Shown: positions 6,031 to 12,589, numbered from the stretch's first letter. The stretch: DNA of 12,983 nucleotides from Alkalibacter sp964582705 (GCA_964582705.1 CAZOTE010000057.1:1-12983); one strand, 5' to 3'. The notes: generated by a model not told the origin, from the sequence alone. Program-made: numbers and translations.

Positions 6031-6240
6031 GGAAACAAGTTGTAAGATGTAGGTTATAAGTTGTAAGTATGCAAGGATTCCTTGGGGTCAAAAACAAATA
6101 CCTAAATCCGTCATTTCGAATGCAATGAGAAATCTTAGGTGATTCTAAAATTTGCAATGGTATTTGACGCACATGCAATTATTGATCATAGTAATTACTG
6201 AGATCCCTACGTCCCGGCTAAGCCGGTCCTCTGGATGACA
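6031..6240. repeat. Intergenic repeat, copy 2: long form with diverged ends
   Basis: The first 100 nt match copy 1 (5303-5407) in three near-identical blocks: GGAAACAAGTTGTAAG at 6031-6046, AACAAATACCTAAATC at 6093-6108 and TCATTTCGAATGCAATGAGA at 6111-6130. It then continues for about 110 nt, through a CCGGC-TAA-GCCGG-like hairpin (6214-6226 region), to GGATGACA at 6233-6240. The outer ends, GTCATTTC and (reversed) GTCATCC, look like degenerate terminal inverted repeats. No coding potential is seen. Together with 5978-6027 it accounts for most of the 5940-6262 gap. Confidence 0.7.
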
Positions 6241-6262
6241 GAAATTAGCATGTGCTTTTGCT

Positions 6263-7489
6263 TCAAACTATTTCTCTTCTCAGCAGATCCCATTTAGTCG
6301 TTTCTTCTTCACAAGGCACATATATTATCTGCTTTGGATGGGGGGCGTCTTCTAAGGTGTCGCCCTCTTCACCAATAATTTGACTGATAATAAATTCTCT
6401 AGGCTCTTTACCCGGTGACATGATCTCCATGGTCTCGCCGGAAAATATCTTGTTGCGGACTTCTATTTTTGCCAGCTTTTTTTCCTTGTCGTAATCAAGG
6501 ACAGAGCCTGTAAAGTCATAATTTCTGGTGTATGAGCTGGTGGAGTAGTTGTGCTCCTCCTGCCCCGGCTTTTCAAAGGCGAATCCCTCTGTGTAGCCTC
6601 TGTGGCTAACCTTTTGAACCTCCTTGAACCACTCCGGGTCGAAGCTGTAGCCCTCAGGATCGTTGAAGTAGGCGTCTATTGCCCTTCTGTATACTCCCAC
6701 CACTGTAGCCACGTAATAAAGGCTCTTCATCCGGCCTTCGATTTTAAAGCTGTCGATCCCTGCCCCTACAAGCTCGGGTATTCTTTTTATCATGCAAAGA
6801 TCCTTGGAATTAAATATATAGGTTCCCCTGGCATCCTCGTATACAGGGAAATGCTCTCCCTGTCGCTTCTCCTCCATAAGGGTGTAGTTCCACCTGCAAG
6901 GCTGGGCGCAGTCTCCCCTGTTTGCATCTCTGTTTGCCATGTAGTTGCTTAATAAGCATCTGCCTGAGTAAGACATGCACATTGCTCCGTGGACGAAGGC
7001 TTCAAGCTCCAAATCCGAGGGAGTATTTGCCCTTATCTGGCTTATCTCTTCGATGCTCATCTCTCTCGCGAGCACGATTCTTTTTACGCCGTTTTGATGC
7101 CAGAAATTTGCGCTATGATAGTTAGTGTTGTTTGCCTGGGTGCTTAAAGATATCCTTAGGTCTGGCGCAGTAGCTCTAGTTACGCTTATGATGCCCGGAT
7201 CAGCGGCGATTACGCCGTCGATATTTAAATCCACCAAGGTTTTTATATATTCTTCTAGACCTGCAAAGTCTTGATTGTGGGCAAATATGTTAAGGGTGGC
7301 ATATACCTTTTTCCCGTTGGAATGGGCGAATTCTATGCCCTTTTTCATTTCCTCAGGAGTGAAGTTACCTGCCTTTGCACGTAGTCCGTAGGCTTGTCCT
7401 GCAAGGTAAACAGCATCGGCACCGTATGAAATTGCATATTTTAGTTTTTCGAGATTACCGGCAGGTGCCAGCAGTTCGGGTTTTTTCAT
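6263..7489 (-). CDS. trhP: U32 family tRNA hydroxylation protein TrhP
   Basis: 408-residue member of the peptidase U32 family. Its closest functional relatives are TrhP/YrrO-type proteins, which hydroxylate U34 of tRNAs to 5-hydroxyuridine using prephenate-dependent chemistry and an iron-sulfur cluster. It opens with KPELLAPAGN. The family signature EAFVHGAMCMSYSGRC lies at about 163-178. Four conserved cysteines (C171, C178, C194, C198; spacing x6, x15, x3) match the cluster ligands of the family. GAGGA about 9 nt before ATG supports the start. It sits 80 nt downstream of trmR, whose product methylates the hydroxyl group TrhP makes, which is why I favour TrhP over RlhA (23S rRNA) or a collagenase-like protease. 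Only one U32 gene is seen; B. subtilis has two side by side. Confidence 0.87.
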   Translation of the reverse strand: MKKPELLAPAGNLEKLKYAISYGADAVYLAGQAYGLRAKAGNFTPEEMKKGIEFAHSNGKKVYATLNIFAHNQDFAGLEEYIKTLVDLNIDGVIAADPGIISVTRATAPDLRISLSTQANNTNYHSANFWHQNGVKRIVLAREMSIEEISQIRANTPSDLELEAFVHGAMCMSYSGRCLLSNYMANRDANRGDCAQPCRWNYTLMEEKRQGEHFPVYEDARGTYIFNSKDLCMIKRIPELVGAGIDSFKIEGRMKSLYYVATVVGVYRRAIDAYFNDPEGYSFDPEWFKEVQKVSHRGYTEGFAFEKPGQEEHNYSTSSYTRNYDFTGSVLDYDKEKKLAKIEVRNKIFSGETMEIMSPGKEPREFIISQIIGEEGDTLEDAPHPKQIIYVPCEEETTKWDLLRREIV

Positions 7490-7533
7490 AGTTTATTCCT
7501 CATTATATGTTATCAGTTATATGTTATAAGTTG

Positions 7534-7561
7534 CTTTCCACTTTCCACTTTCCACTTTCTA
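7534..7561. repeat. Heptanucleotide tandem repeat, four units
   Basis: CTTTCCA occurs four times head to tail, the last unit with one change (CTTTCTA), in the short trmR-trhP gap. On the coding strand the unit is TGGAAAG. It lies in the transcribed spacer and ends 8 nt before the trmR stop codon. Slippage could vary the spacer length without touching either protein. Confidence 0.7.
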
Positions 7562-7569
7562 CTTCTAAA

Positions 7570-8214
7570 TCACTTAACAAGCCTGCTTATAGCCAATCCA
7601 TCCCCTATGGGGATGATGCTCGTATCAAGCCTTGGGTGATCGCTTAAGGCTTCAAGATATTTTCGCATCCGCTTTACGATTGTAATCTTTCTGCGCTTAA
7701 CCAGCTCGTCGCTGGCTACCATTCCTCTGAATAGGACATTGTCGGATATTATCATGCCTCTGGGATTTAAAAGCCTCAAACAGTCCTCAAGCATATGGAT
7801 GTAGTGCCCCTTTGCTCCGTCTAAAAAAATCACATCGTATTTTTTCTCAAGCTCCGGCACCACCTTGGAAGCGTCACCGTAAATAATTTTAATTCGGTCG
7901 TCATACCCGGATTTTTCAATATTTTCTCCCGCCAATTTTACCATATCTTCGTTAAGTTCTATAGTATCCACGGTTATGTTTTCATTTTTTTTGACAAATG
8001 AAAGAGCGGAATAGCCTATGGCTGTTCCGATCTCAAGTATTTTTTCATATCCTCCCGTTTCAAGCAATATGCCGATCAGCTGCCTTACCTCAGGGTGAAT
8101 TATGGGTACATTATTCTTTTCTGCATATTCCTCAAGTTCCAAAAGGAGCTTGTCCTTGTTGTTGAGCAACCCTCTAATGTAGGTTTCTATATATTCATGA
8201 TTGATTTTACTCAT
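7570..8214 (-). CDS. trmR: tRNA 5-hydroxyuridine methyltransferase TrmR
   Basis: 214-residue SAM-dependent class I O-methyltransferase (methyltransferase family 3). It resembles B. subtilis TrmR (YrrM), which methylates 5-hydroxyuridine-34 in tRNA to 5-methoxyuridine. Motif I is EIGTAIGYSAL (about 61-71), motif II TIELNEDMV, then YGDAS, FLDGAKGHY with the metal/substrate aspartate, and SDNVLFRG. The C-terminal DTSIIPIGDGL is typical of the family. Together with the downstream trhP gene it forms a hydroxylate-then-methylate pair. The start is moderately certain: the best RBS, AAAGGAGG at 8231-8238, is 16 nt from the ATG, and AGGA is only 2 nt away. No in-frame ATG, GTG or TTG lies between them. 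Confidence 0.88.
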   Translation of the reverse strand: MSKINHEYIETYIRGLLNNKDKLLLELEEYAEKNNVPIIHPEVRQLIGILLETGGYEKILEIGTAIGYSALSFVKKNENITVDTIELNEDMVKLAGENIEKSGYDDRIKIIYGDASKVVPELEKKYDVIFLDGAKGHYIHMLEDCLRLLNPRGMIISDNVLFRGMVASDELVKRRKITIVKRMRKYLEALSDHPRLDTSIIPIGDGLAISRLVK

Positions 8215-8246
8215 AGTCCTATTTAATGAGCCTCCTTTGCGCCATA

Positions 8247-8368
8247 CTGGAAATGACTGTTCAAAAAATAAAATACAAATTCTTTGACCCTACCCTGCAA
8301 CTTTACTGAAAAGTTAAGAAATCGTTGGGCAGTTGGTAAACAGTCGCATAAGTCGCAAAGCGACTGTA
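8247..8368. repeat. Composite of dispersed intergenic repeat blocks upstream of trmR
   Basis: In order, this 122-nt stretch holds CTGGAAATGACTGTTCA (8247-8263, identical at 10674-10690), GACCCTACCCTGCAACTTTA (8286-8305, 19 of 20 at 12460-12479), ACTGAAAAGTTAAGAAA (8305-8321, identical at 10644-10660), then GGGCAGTTG and the AGTCGC-AAA-GCGACT hairpin (8351-8365), related to 5979-6005. It occupies nearly the whole RNase J to trmR gap. I see no terminator or clear promoter in it. Confidence 0.75.
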
Positions 8369-8382
8369 GGTCAAATTATATT

Positions 8383-10053
8383 TTATTGCTTTACTTCCAT
8401 AAGTATGGGAAGGATCATCGGTCTTCTCTTTGTCTTTTCATACAGGAACTGGTCAAGAGCGTCTCTTACAGCTCCTTTAATCTTGTTCCAATCGGTGATT
8501 TTCTTTTCTTCGCATTTTTGAAGAGCCGTTTTGACCACGTTTCTGGCTTCATTTATAAGCTCCTCGGATTCTCTTACGTAAACGAATCCTCTTGATATTA
8601 CATCAGGACCGGCTACAGTCTTTCCTTTGCTCATTGTTACCATTACGATAAAAATGCCGTCTTCTGACAAATGCTTTCTGTCTCTAAGAACTATATTTCC
8701 AACGTCTCCTACTCCAAGTCCATCTACCAGCGTAACTCCCGATGGAGCTTTGCCGATTTCTCGACAGCTGTTTTTGTCAAGTTCGATAATTGAACCGGTA
8801 CTTGCTATAAGGGCATTCTCTTCAGGCATGCCAAGGTTCTGTGCAAGCTCTGCGTGATGCTTAAGCATCCTGTACTCTCCATGGACGGGGATAAAAAACT
8901 TTGGTTTTACAAGGGTGTGCATAAGCTTTAGCTCTTCCTGTCTTGCATGGCCTGATACGTGAACCTCTGCAAGCTTTTCGTAGACTACCTCTGCTCCAAG
9001 CTTGAATAGGTTGTTTATTACCTGCATGACCATTTTTTCATTGCCCGGTATGGGCGACGCAGAAAGTATTACAAGGTCTCCTGCAGTAATAGAGAATTGT
9101 CTGTATTCACCCACTGCCATTCTGCTAAGGGCCGCCATGGGCTCACCCTGGCTGCCTGTGGATATTACCACGACTTCATGGTCGTCGTATTTGTTTATTT
9201 CCTTGATATCTATCAGAGTTCCTTTTGGTATGTTCAGATAACCCAGCTCGTGAGCGGTAGTGGTCACATTTATCATGCTTCGTCCGCTCACTGCTACTTT
9301 TCTGCCGTGTACTACAGCAGCATCTATTATCTGTTGAACCCTATGTACGTTTGAAGCGAATGTCGCCACGACTATACGACTCTGAACTCCGTCGAAAAGC
9401 TCTATGAACCGCTTTCCTACGGATTTCTCAGAAAGGGTAAAGCCTGTAAGCTCCACGTTGGTGCTGTCAGCCATTAAAAGGTCTACCCCTTCATTGCCTA
9501 TCTCGGCAAATCTCGGAAGATCTATAACCTCTTCATCGATAGGGGTGTAGTCAATCTTAAAGTCTCCCGTATGTACCACTGTTGCCGCATCACATCTGAT
9601 ACAAAGGGCAACCGAGTCTGCAATGCTGTGATTTACCCTGATAAACTCGATATTGAACCCTCCAAGGTCAATTCGGTCCTTAGGCTTGATTATATTTCTC
9701 TCAGTGCTTCTAAGCAGGCCATGTTCATTCAGCTTGTTGTCTATAAGGCCCACAGTCAGCTTTGTTGCGTAAATGGGAAGGTTCATTTCCTTCAATAAAT
9801 AAGGTATCGCACCGATATGATCCTCATGTCCGTGAGTCACCACGATTCCTTTGATTCTGTCCTTGTTGTTTACCAGATAGGTAAAATCGGGCAATACAAT
9901 ATCAATGCCGTACATCGTTTCGTCCGGAAACGTTATACCGCAGTCCACTATGATTATATCCTTTTTATACTCAAATACTGTCAGGTTCTTTCCGACTTCT
10001 CCCAGTCCTCCTAAAGGTATAATCTTCAATTTGTTGTTTTTTTTCGTTGCCAA
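8383..10053 (-). CDS. rnj: Ribonuclease J
   Basis: 556-residue metallo-beta-lactamase/beta-CASP nuclease with 5'-to-3' exonuclease and endonuclease activity, central to mRNA turnover and rRNA maturation in Bacillota. The N-terminus reads KIIPLGGLGEVGKN. The zinc motif H74-G-H76-E-D78-H79 is intact, with VHTGDFK and ADSTN further on. The beta-CASP part includes SGRSM and STGSQGEP, and the C-terminal region holds VDGLGVGDVG and SRGFVY. Length matches RNase J1 (about 555). I place the start at the TTG at 10051-10053, which follows AAAGGAG by 7 nt. The longer ATG start at 10111-10113 would overlap fur by 44 nt and lacks an RBS. It lies 16 nt after fur, in one operon with it. Confidence 0.96.
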   Translation of the reverse strand: MATKKNNKLKIIPLGGLGEVGKNLTVFEYKKDIIIVDCGITFPDETMYGIDIVLPDFTYLVNNKDRIKGIVVTHGHEDHIGAIPYLLKEMNLPIYATKLTVGLIDNKLNEHGLLRSTERNIIKPKDRIDLGGFNIEFIRVNHSIADSVALCIRCDAATVVHTGDFKIDYTPIDEEVIDLPRFAEIGNEGVDLLMADSTNVELTGFTLSEKSVGKRFIELFDGVQSRIVVATFASNVHRVQQIIDAAVVHGRKVAVSGRSMINVTTTAHELGYLNIPKGTLIDIKEINKYDDHEVVVISTGSQGEPMAALSRMAVGEYRQFSITAGDLVILSASPIPGNEKMVMQVINNLFKLGAEVVYEKLAEVHVSGHARQEELKLMHTLVKPKFFIPVHGEYRMLKHHAELAQNLGMPEENALIASTGSIIELDKNSCREIGKAPSGVTLVDGLGVGDVGNIVLRDRKHLSEDGIFIVMVTMSKGKTVAGPDVISRGFVYVRESEELINEARNVVKTALQKCEEKKITDWNKIKGAVRDALDQFLYEKTKRRPMILPILMEVKQ

Positions 10054-10060
10054 AATATTG

Positions 10061-10067
10061 CTCCTTT
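10061..10067 (-). promoter_or_regulatory. RBS that fixes the TTG start of RNase J
   Basis: AAAGGAG on the minus strand, 7 nt upstream of TTG at 10051-10053. From this TTG the protein begins MATKKNNKLKIIPLGG, which agrees with the normal RNase J N-terminus. The upstream in-frame ATG would add 20 residues not expected in the family. Confidence 0.85.
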
Positions 10068-10069
10068 CG

Positions 10070-10516
10070 TTAATTATCTCCGCTCTTTTTAATGCATTTT
10101 TCGCATAGTCCAAAAAATGTTACATTGTGATTGGTTATTTTAAATTTTTTTTCTTTTTCGATGTGTTGTTCCAATGCGTCGAAATACTCATCTTGAATTT
10201 CGATTACCGATCCGCAAGTGTTGCATATGAGATGGTGGTGATTGTGGGTCCTTTCGCCGTCTGATATCTCGTATCTGTGGCATCCGTCATCAAAATACTG
10301 TTTGGATAGTATGCCTACATCTTCGAACAGTTGAACTGTACGGTAAATGGTGGCTATACCTATCTCCGGGCATGTATTTTTCACCTCACGGTATATCTCG
10401 TCAATACTTAAATGATGTTCTTTGTTGTTTAACATCACATCGATTATATGTCTTCTTTGTGGAGTAAGCTTGTATCCTTGCTCCTTCAATATGTTTTTAA
10501 ATTCTTCTACGGGCAT
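10070..10516 (-). CDS. fur: Fur family metal-dependent transcriptional regulator
   Basis: 148-residue winged-helix repressor. The recognition helix region reads IGIATIYRTVQLFEDVGIL (52-70), followed by a His-rich metal site (H80, H91, H93-95). Two CXXC pairs (C98/C101 and C138/C141) would hold structural zinc. At the position where PerR has a discriminating Asp (IVDF), this protein has Glu (VIEI, E106), as in Fur, so iron-sensing Fur is the best call. Zur remains possible. The start ATG (10514-10516) has GGTG 5 nt upstream, a modest RBS. A consensus promoter with a Fur box at the transcription start lies just upstream, indicating autoregulation. RNase J follows 16 nt downstream. The pairing with RNase J is seen in other Clostridia. 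Confidence 0.93.
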   Translation of the reverse strand: MPVEEFKNILKEQGYKLTPQRRHIIDVMLNNKEHHLSIDEIYREVKNTCPEIGIATIYRTVQLFEDVGILSKQYFDDGCHRYEISDGERTHNHHHLICNTCGSVIEIQDEYFDALEQHIEKEKKFKITNHNVTFFGLCEKCIKKSGDN

Positions 10517-10536
10517 CTGATCACCATCTTATCAAT

Positions 10537-10551
10537 TAATAATAATTATCA
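10537..10551 (-). promoter_or_regulatory. Fur box overlapping the fur transcription start
   Basis: The minus strand reads TGATAATTATTATTA, 14 of 15 identical to the 7-1-7 Fur consensus TGATAATNATTATCA. It matches the PerR-type TTATAATNATTATAA at only 13 of 15. It begins about 7 nt after the -10 box, so bound protein would cover the start site and block transcription of fur and RNase J. Confidence 0.75.
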
Positions 10552-10557
10552 ATTAAG

Positions 10558-10586
10558 ATTTTACCTGTTTTTAGGGCTTTTGTCAA
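10558..10586 (-). promoter_or_regulatory. Promoter of the fur-RNase J operon
   Basis: TTGACA (10581-10586, exact consensus -35) is separated by 17 nt from TAAAAT (10558-10563, five of six to TATAAT). The predicted start is near 10551, with a leader of about 35 nt. An imperfect 18-nt palindrome, GACCA...TGGTC (10588-10605), lies just upstream of the -35. Confidence 0.88.
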
Positions 10587-10639
10587 GGACCATTAGTTAT
10601 TGGTCGTTAGCGCTAGGGTATTTCTCTGAGGTCACGATA

Positions 10640-10730
10640 GGGCACTGAAAAGTTAAGAAACAGATTATCCAACCTGGAAATGACTGTTCAGTGAGTCGGC
10701 TTTTTTCACTTTCCAACTACCTTAGTGCCC
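10640..10730. repeat. 91-nt intergenic element bounded by GGGCACT / AGTGCCC
   Basis: GGGCACT (10640-10646) and AGTGCCC (10724-10730) are exact inverted copies. Inside lie ACTGAAAAGTTAAGAAA (10644-10660) and CTGGAAATGACTGTTCA (10674-10690), each identical to a block upstream of trmR but in swapped order. It sits between the DUF1292 gene and the fur promoter. No coding potential or transposase is visible. It may be a small non-autonomous repeat. Confidence 0.6.
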
Positions 10731-10774
10731 CTTCGTGTTATTTGTGGTGAAAAAGTATATTTTTCTGTATCGCC

Positions 10775-11062
10775 TTAATCTTCGTCTTCGTCAGACAGCT
10801 CGTTATAAATTTTTTGGATCATCTCGATTTCCTTGTCTTCTTCCACTGGGATAAGAAGCTCTCCGTCTTCATCTTCTTCGATTCTGAATGCGAACATGTC
10901 GTCGGAATCGTCCTCAGGTTTTTTCAAAAGGGCATATTCTTTCCCTTCGTGCTCCAAAGTTATGATGATCTCAAACTTCATCTCTTCTCCGCTGTCATCC
11001 ACCAATACAATAGAATTGTCGTGGTCGTGGTTGCAGTTTTCATCGTGTACGTGTTTGCTCAT
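10775..11062 (-). CDS. DUF1292 family protein (YrzB-like)
   Basis: 95-residue acidic protein of the DUF1292 family, function unknown. In many Bacillota it is encoded directly after ruvX, as here (19-nt gap). The core, IVLVDDSGEEMKFEIIITLEHEGKEYALLKK (about 18-48), is the family's beta-rich part. The C-terminus is a run of Asp and Glu (IPVEEDKE to SDEDED). The first 15 residues are rich in His (H4, H6, H12, H14) with one Cys (C10), a possible metal-binding tail. AGGAGG about 8 nt before the ATG supports the start. It is probably the last gene of the reductase-ruvX operon. No clear terminator is seen after it. Confidence 0.88.
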   Translation of the reverse strand: MSKHVHDENCNHDHDNSIVLVDDSGEEMKFEIIITLEHEGKEYALLKKPEDDSDDMFAFRIEEDEDGELLIPVEEDKEIEMIQKIYNELSDEDED

Positions 11063-11081
11063 AGTTGTTACCTCCTGTAAT

Positions 11082-11498
11082 TTAAATATTTTTAGAATCC
11101 ATGTAGCTTTGCAGAATATTTTGCGCTGCCATCATATCAATCTTTTCTTTTCGTTTTTTTCTTTTTACGTCCCCTTCAAGCATGAGGTTATCGGCAAATT
11201 TACTGGTAAGCCTCTCATCCCAGTGAACTATTTCCACTTTTAGGCGTTTCTTAAGATAATTTGAAAATCCAATCACCTTTTCTCCCTGGGAGCCAATGGA
11301 GCCGTTCATGTTCTTGGGTATGCCGATAACCAGTACGGTTACGGATTTTTCTTCAATAATGCTTTTTAGTTCTTCCAGGTCTTTGTCCAGGCTTGCCCTT
11401 TTTATGGTCTTTAGGCTTTGAGCCGTGAGCCCCAGAAGATCGGATAAGGCAACACCTATAGTTCTATCGCCTACATCCAGTCCCATATATCTTATCAT
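11082..11498 (-). CDS. ruvX: RuvX / YqgF, Holliday junction resolvase-like nuclease
   Basis: 138-residue RNase H-like protein implicated in processing of pre-16S rRNA and, by fold, in Holliday junction resolution. It shows MGLDVGDRTIGVALSD at the N-terminus with the catalytic Asp of the first strand, VIGIPKNMNGSIG in the middle, and HWDERLTS with the conserved Asp-Glu near the C-terminal third. A late Asp in EKIDMMAAQNIL completes the site. I choose the ATG at 11496-11498, preceded by AAGGTGG at 6 nt, which gives the family's usual length. A longer ATG at 11535-11537 would overlap the reductase and has no RBS. The start is 1 nt past the reductase stop, and its RBS lies inside the reductase's last codons, so translation is likely coupled. 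Confidence 0.94.
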   Translation of the reverse strand: MIRYMGLDVGDRTIGVALSDLLGLTAQSLKTIKRASLDKDLEELKSIIEEKSVTVLVIGIPKNMNGSIGSQGEKVIGFSNYLKKRLKVEIVHWDERLTSKFADNLMLEGDVKRKKRKEKIDMMAAQNILQSYMDSKNI

Positions 11499-11499
11499 G

Positions 11500-12447
11500 T
11501 TATACCACCTTGATGCAAAATTGCGGACACGAAGCACTGCAATATCCGCATAAAATGCATTTTCTTTTATTTACAACGGCTTTACCCGCTATTATATTCA
11601 GAGCATTTTGACCGCATACATCTACACAGCTTTTACATCCATTGCACCATGAATCGATGTGCAGGTGCCTAGTTCTATCTGCTGTTGTCTTTGATATGCT
11701 TTCGGGTATGTTTTCTCCAATAATCATGGAGCAGTTGTACTCCAGCTCCTCTGCCGACTGCATGCCGATTGCTACAGAGTGTATATAAGCATTTCTTTTT
11801 ATATAATCAAAGGCTTTTATTCGTGACCCTATAAGGTTTCCACCCCCTAAAGGCTTCATTGCAAATATGCCTTTACCCATATAAGTGGCTGACTTTAGGG
11901 CTTTTTCCATCTGAATTGCATCACCGTCTTCTATGCCGAGGCCTCTATAATTGAAGATTGGGTGGATAATCTCCACCTCCTTGTATTTGCAAGCCCCTTC
12001 GACTCCTTCGATTCTGTGGGTTGAAACTCCGACTGCTTTTATCTTACCCTTGATTTTTTGTTCAAGCAAATATTCAACGGCTTCCCAGTGTCCACGGATG
12101 GTATGCTCGCTTTCTGTTTCGTGGAGCATGAAGATATCTATTACATCCCTGTCCATTTCTTTTCTTGCTTTTTCGATGCTTGCCTTCATTCCCTGCTTAT
12201 CGTAGTCATAGGACTTTGATGCAATTATCCAGTCCTTTTTGCTGCGCTTTAAGCCTTCTTTGATATGTGGGTAGTTCTCGTAAAGATCTGCAGTGTCAAT
12301 GAAGTTGATCCCCTTTTCGCTGGCCAAGGCGATAAGGTCTCCGGCTTCTTCGACAGATAGGTTTGCCTGCAGGGGACCAAGGGTAAGGCTTCCGAAACAT
12401 AATTTTGAGACCTTTAGTCCTGTTTTTCCTAATATATTGTATATCAT
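11500..12447 (-). CDS. Aldo/keto reductase with C-terminal 2[4Fe-4S] ferredoxin domain
   Basis: 315-residue cytoplasmic oxidoreductase of the COG1453 type. The TIM-barrel aldo/keto reductase part (about 1-245) keeps the full catalytic tetrad D51, Y56, K78 and H109, and opens with LGKTGLKVSKLCFGSLTLG. The C-terminal part (about 265-315) carries two CX2CX2CX3C cluster motifs: C268/C271/C274/C278 and C297/C300/C303/C307. This suggests electron exchange with ferredoxin besides or instead of NAD(P)H. The substrate is unknown. ATG follows GAGGT by 6 nt. It lies between ireB and ruvX, which are adjacent in many relatives, and its end overlaps the ruvX ribosome binding site. I see no convincing promoter in the 107-nt upstream gap. 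Confidence 0.9.
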   Translation of the reverse strand: MIYNILGKTGLKVSKLCFGSLTLGPLQANLSVEEAGDLIALASEKGINFIDTADLYENYPHIKEGLKRSKKDWIIASKSYDYDKQGMKASIEKARKEMDRDVIDIFMLHETESEHTIRGHWEAVEYLLEQKIKGKIKAVGVSTHRIEGVEGACKYKEVEIIHPIFNYRGLGIEDGDAIQMEKALKSATYMGKGIFAMKPLGGGNLIGSRIKAFDYIKRNAYIHSVAIGMQSAEELEYNCSMIIGENIPESISKTTADRTRHLHIDSWCNGCKSCVDVCGQNALNIIAGKAVVNKRKCILCGYCSASCPQFCIKVV

Positions 12448-12459
12448 ATCTACCTCATA

Positions 12460-12544
12460 GACCCTACCCTACAACTTTAGCTTCACTGCCGCACAACCAT
12501 TGTTTACCCATGTTTCCTGAGATTTCTAGCAATAATCGAAATGA
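12460..12544. repeat. Repeat fragments in the ireB to reductase gap
   Basis: Two pieces of the dispersed repeats occur here. GACCCTACCCTACAACTTTA (12460-12479) matches 8286-8305 at 19 of 20 positions. TGAGATTTCT-7nt-TCGAAATGA (12518-12544) matches 5403-5429 at 23 of 27. They fill most of the 107-nt gap, leaving little room for a separate regulatory region. Confidence 0.65.
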
Positions 12545-12554
12545 TTTCCTCTAG

Positions 12555-12585
12555 AAAAAGAAAGACCCTTTAAAAAAGGGCCTTT
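12555..12585 (-). terminator. Rho-independent terminator after ireB
   Basis: On the minus strand AAAGGCCCTT (12576-12585) pairs over 10 bp, with one G-U pair, to AAGGGTCTTT (12561-12570) around a 5-nt loop. C then TTTTT follows (complement of 12555-12559). It starts 5 nt after the ireB stop and separates ireB from the reductase-ruvX unit. Confidence 0.9.
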
Positions 12586-12589
12586 AAAT

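Noticed and set aside
5303..6240. CRISPR array, suggested by repeated blocks around mgsA
   Set aside because: There are only two copies, separated by a gene, with unequal internal spacing and no cas genes.
8341..8368. GTCGC hairpin as the transcription terminator of RNase J
   Set aside because: The stem is only 6 bp and no T run follows on the minus strand. The same motif recurs upstream of mgsA as part of a repeat.
10070..10516. PerR instead of Fur
   Set aside because: The residue that is Asp in PerR (IVDF motif) is Glu here (VIEI), and the upstream box fits the Fur consensus slightly better (14 versus 13 of 15). The call is not absolute; Zur also remains possible.
11499..11537. Longer ruvX start overlapping the reductase gene
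   Set aside because: It would add 13 residues before the conserved N-terminus and lacks an RBS, while AAGGTGG fits the ATG at 11496-11498.
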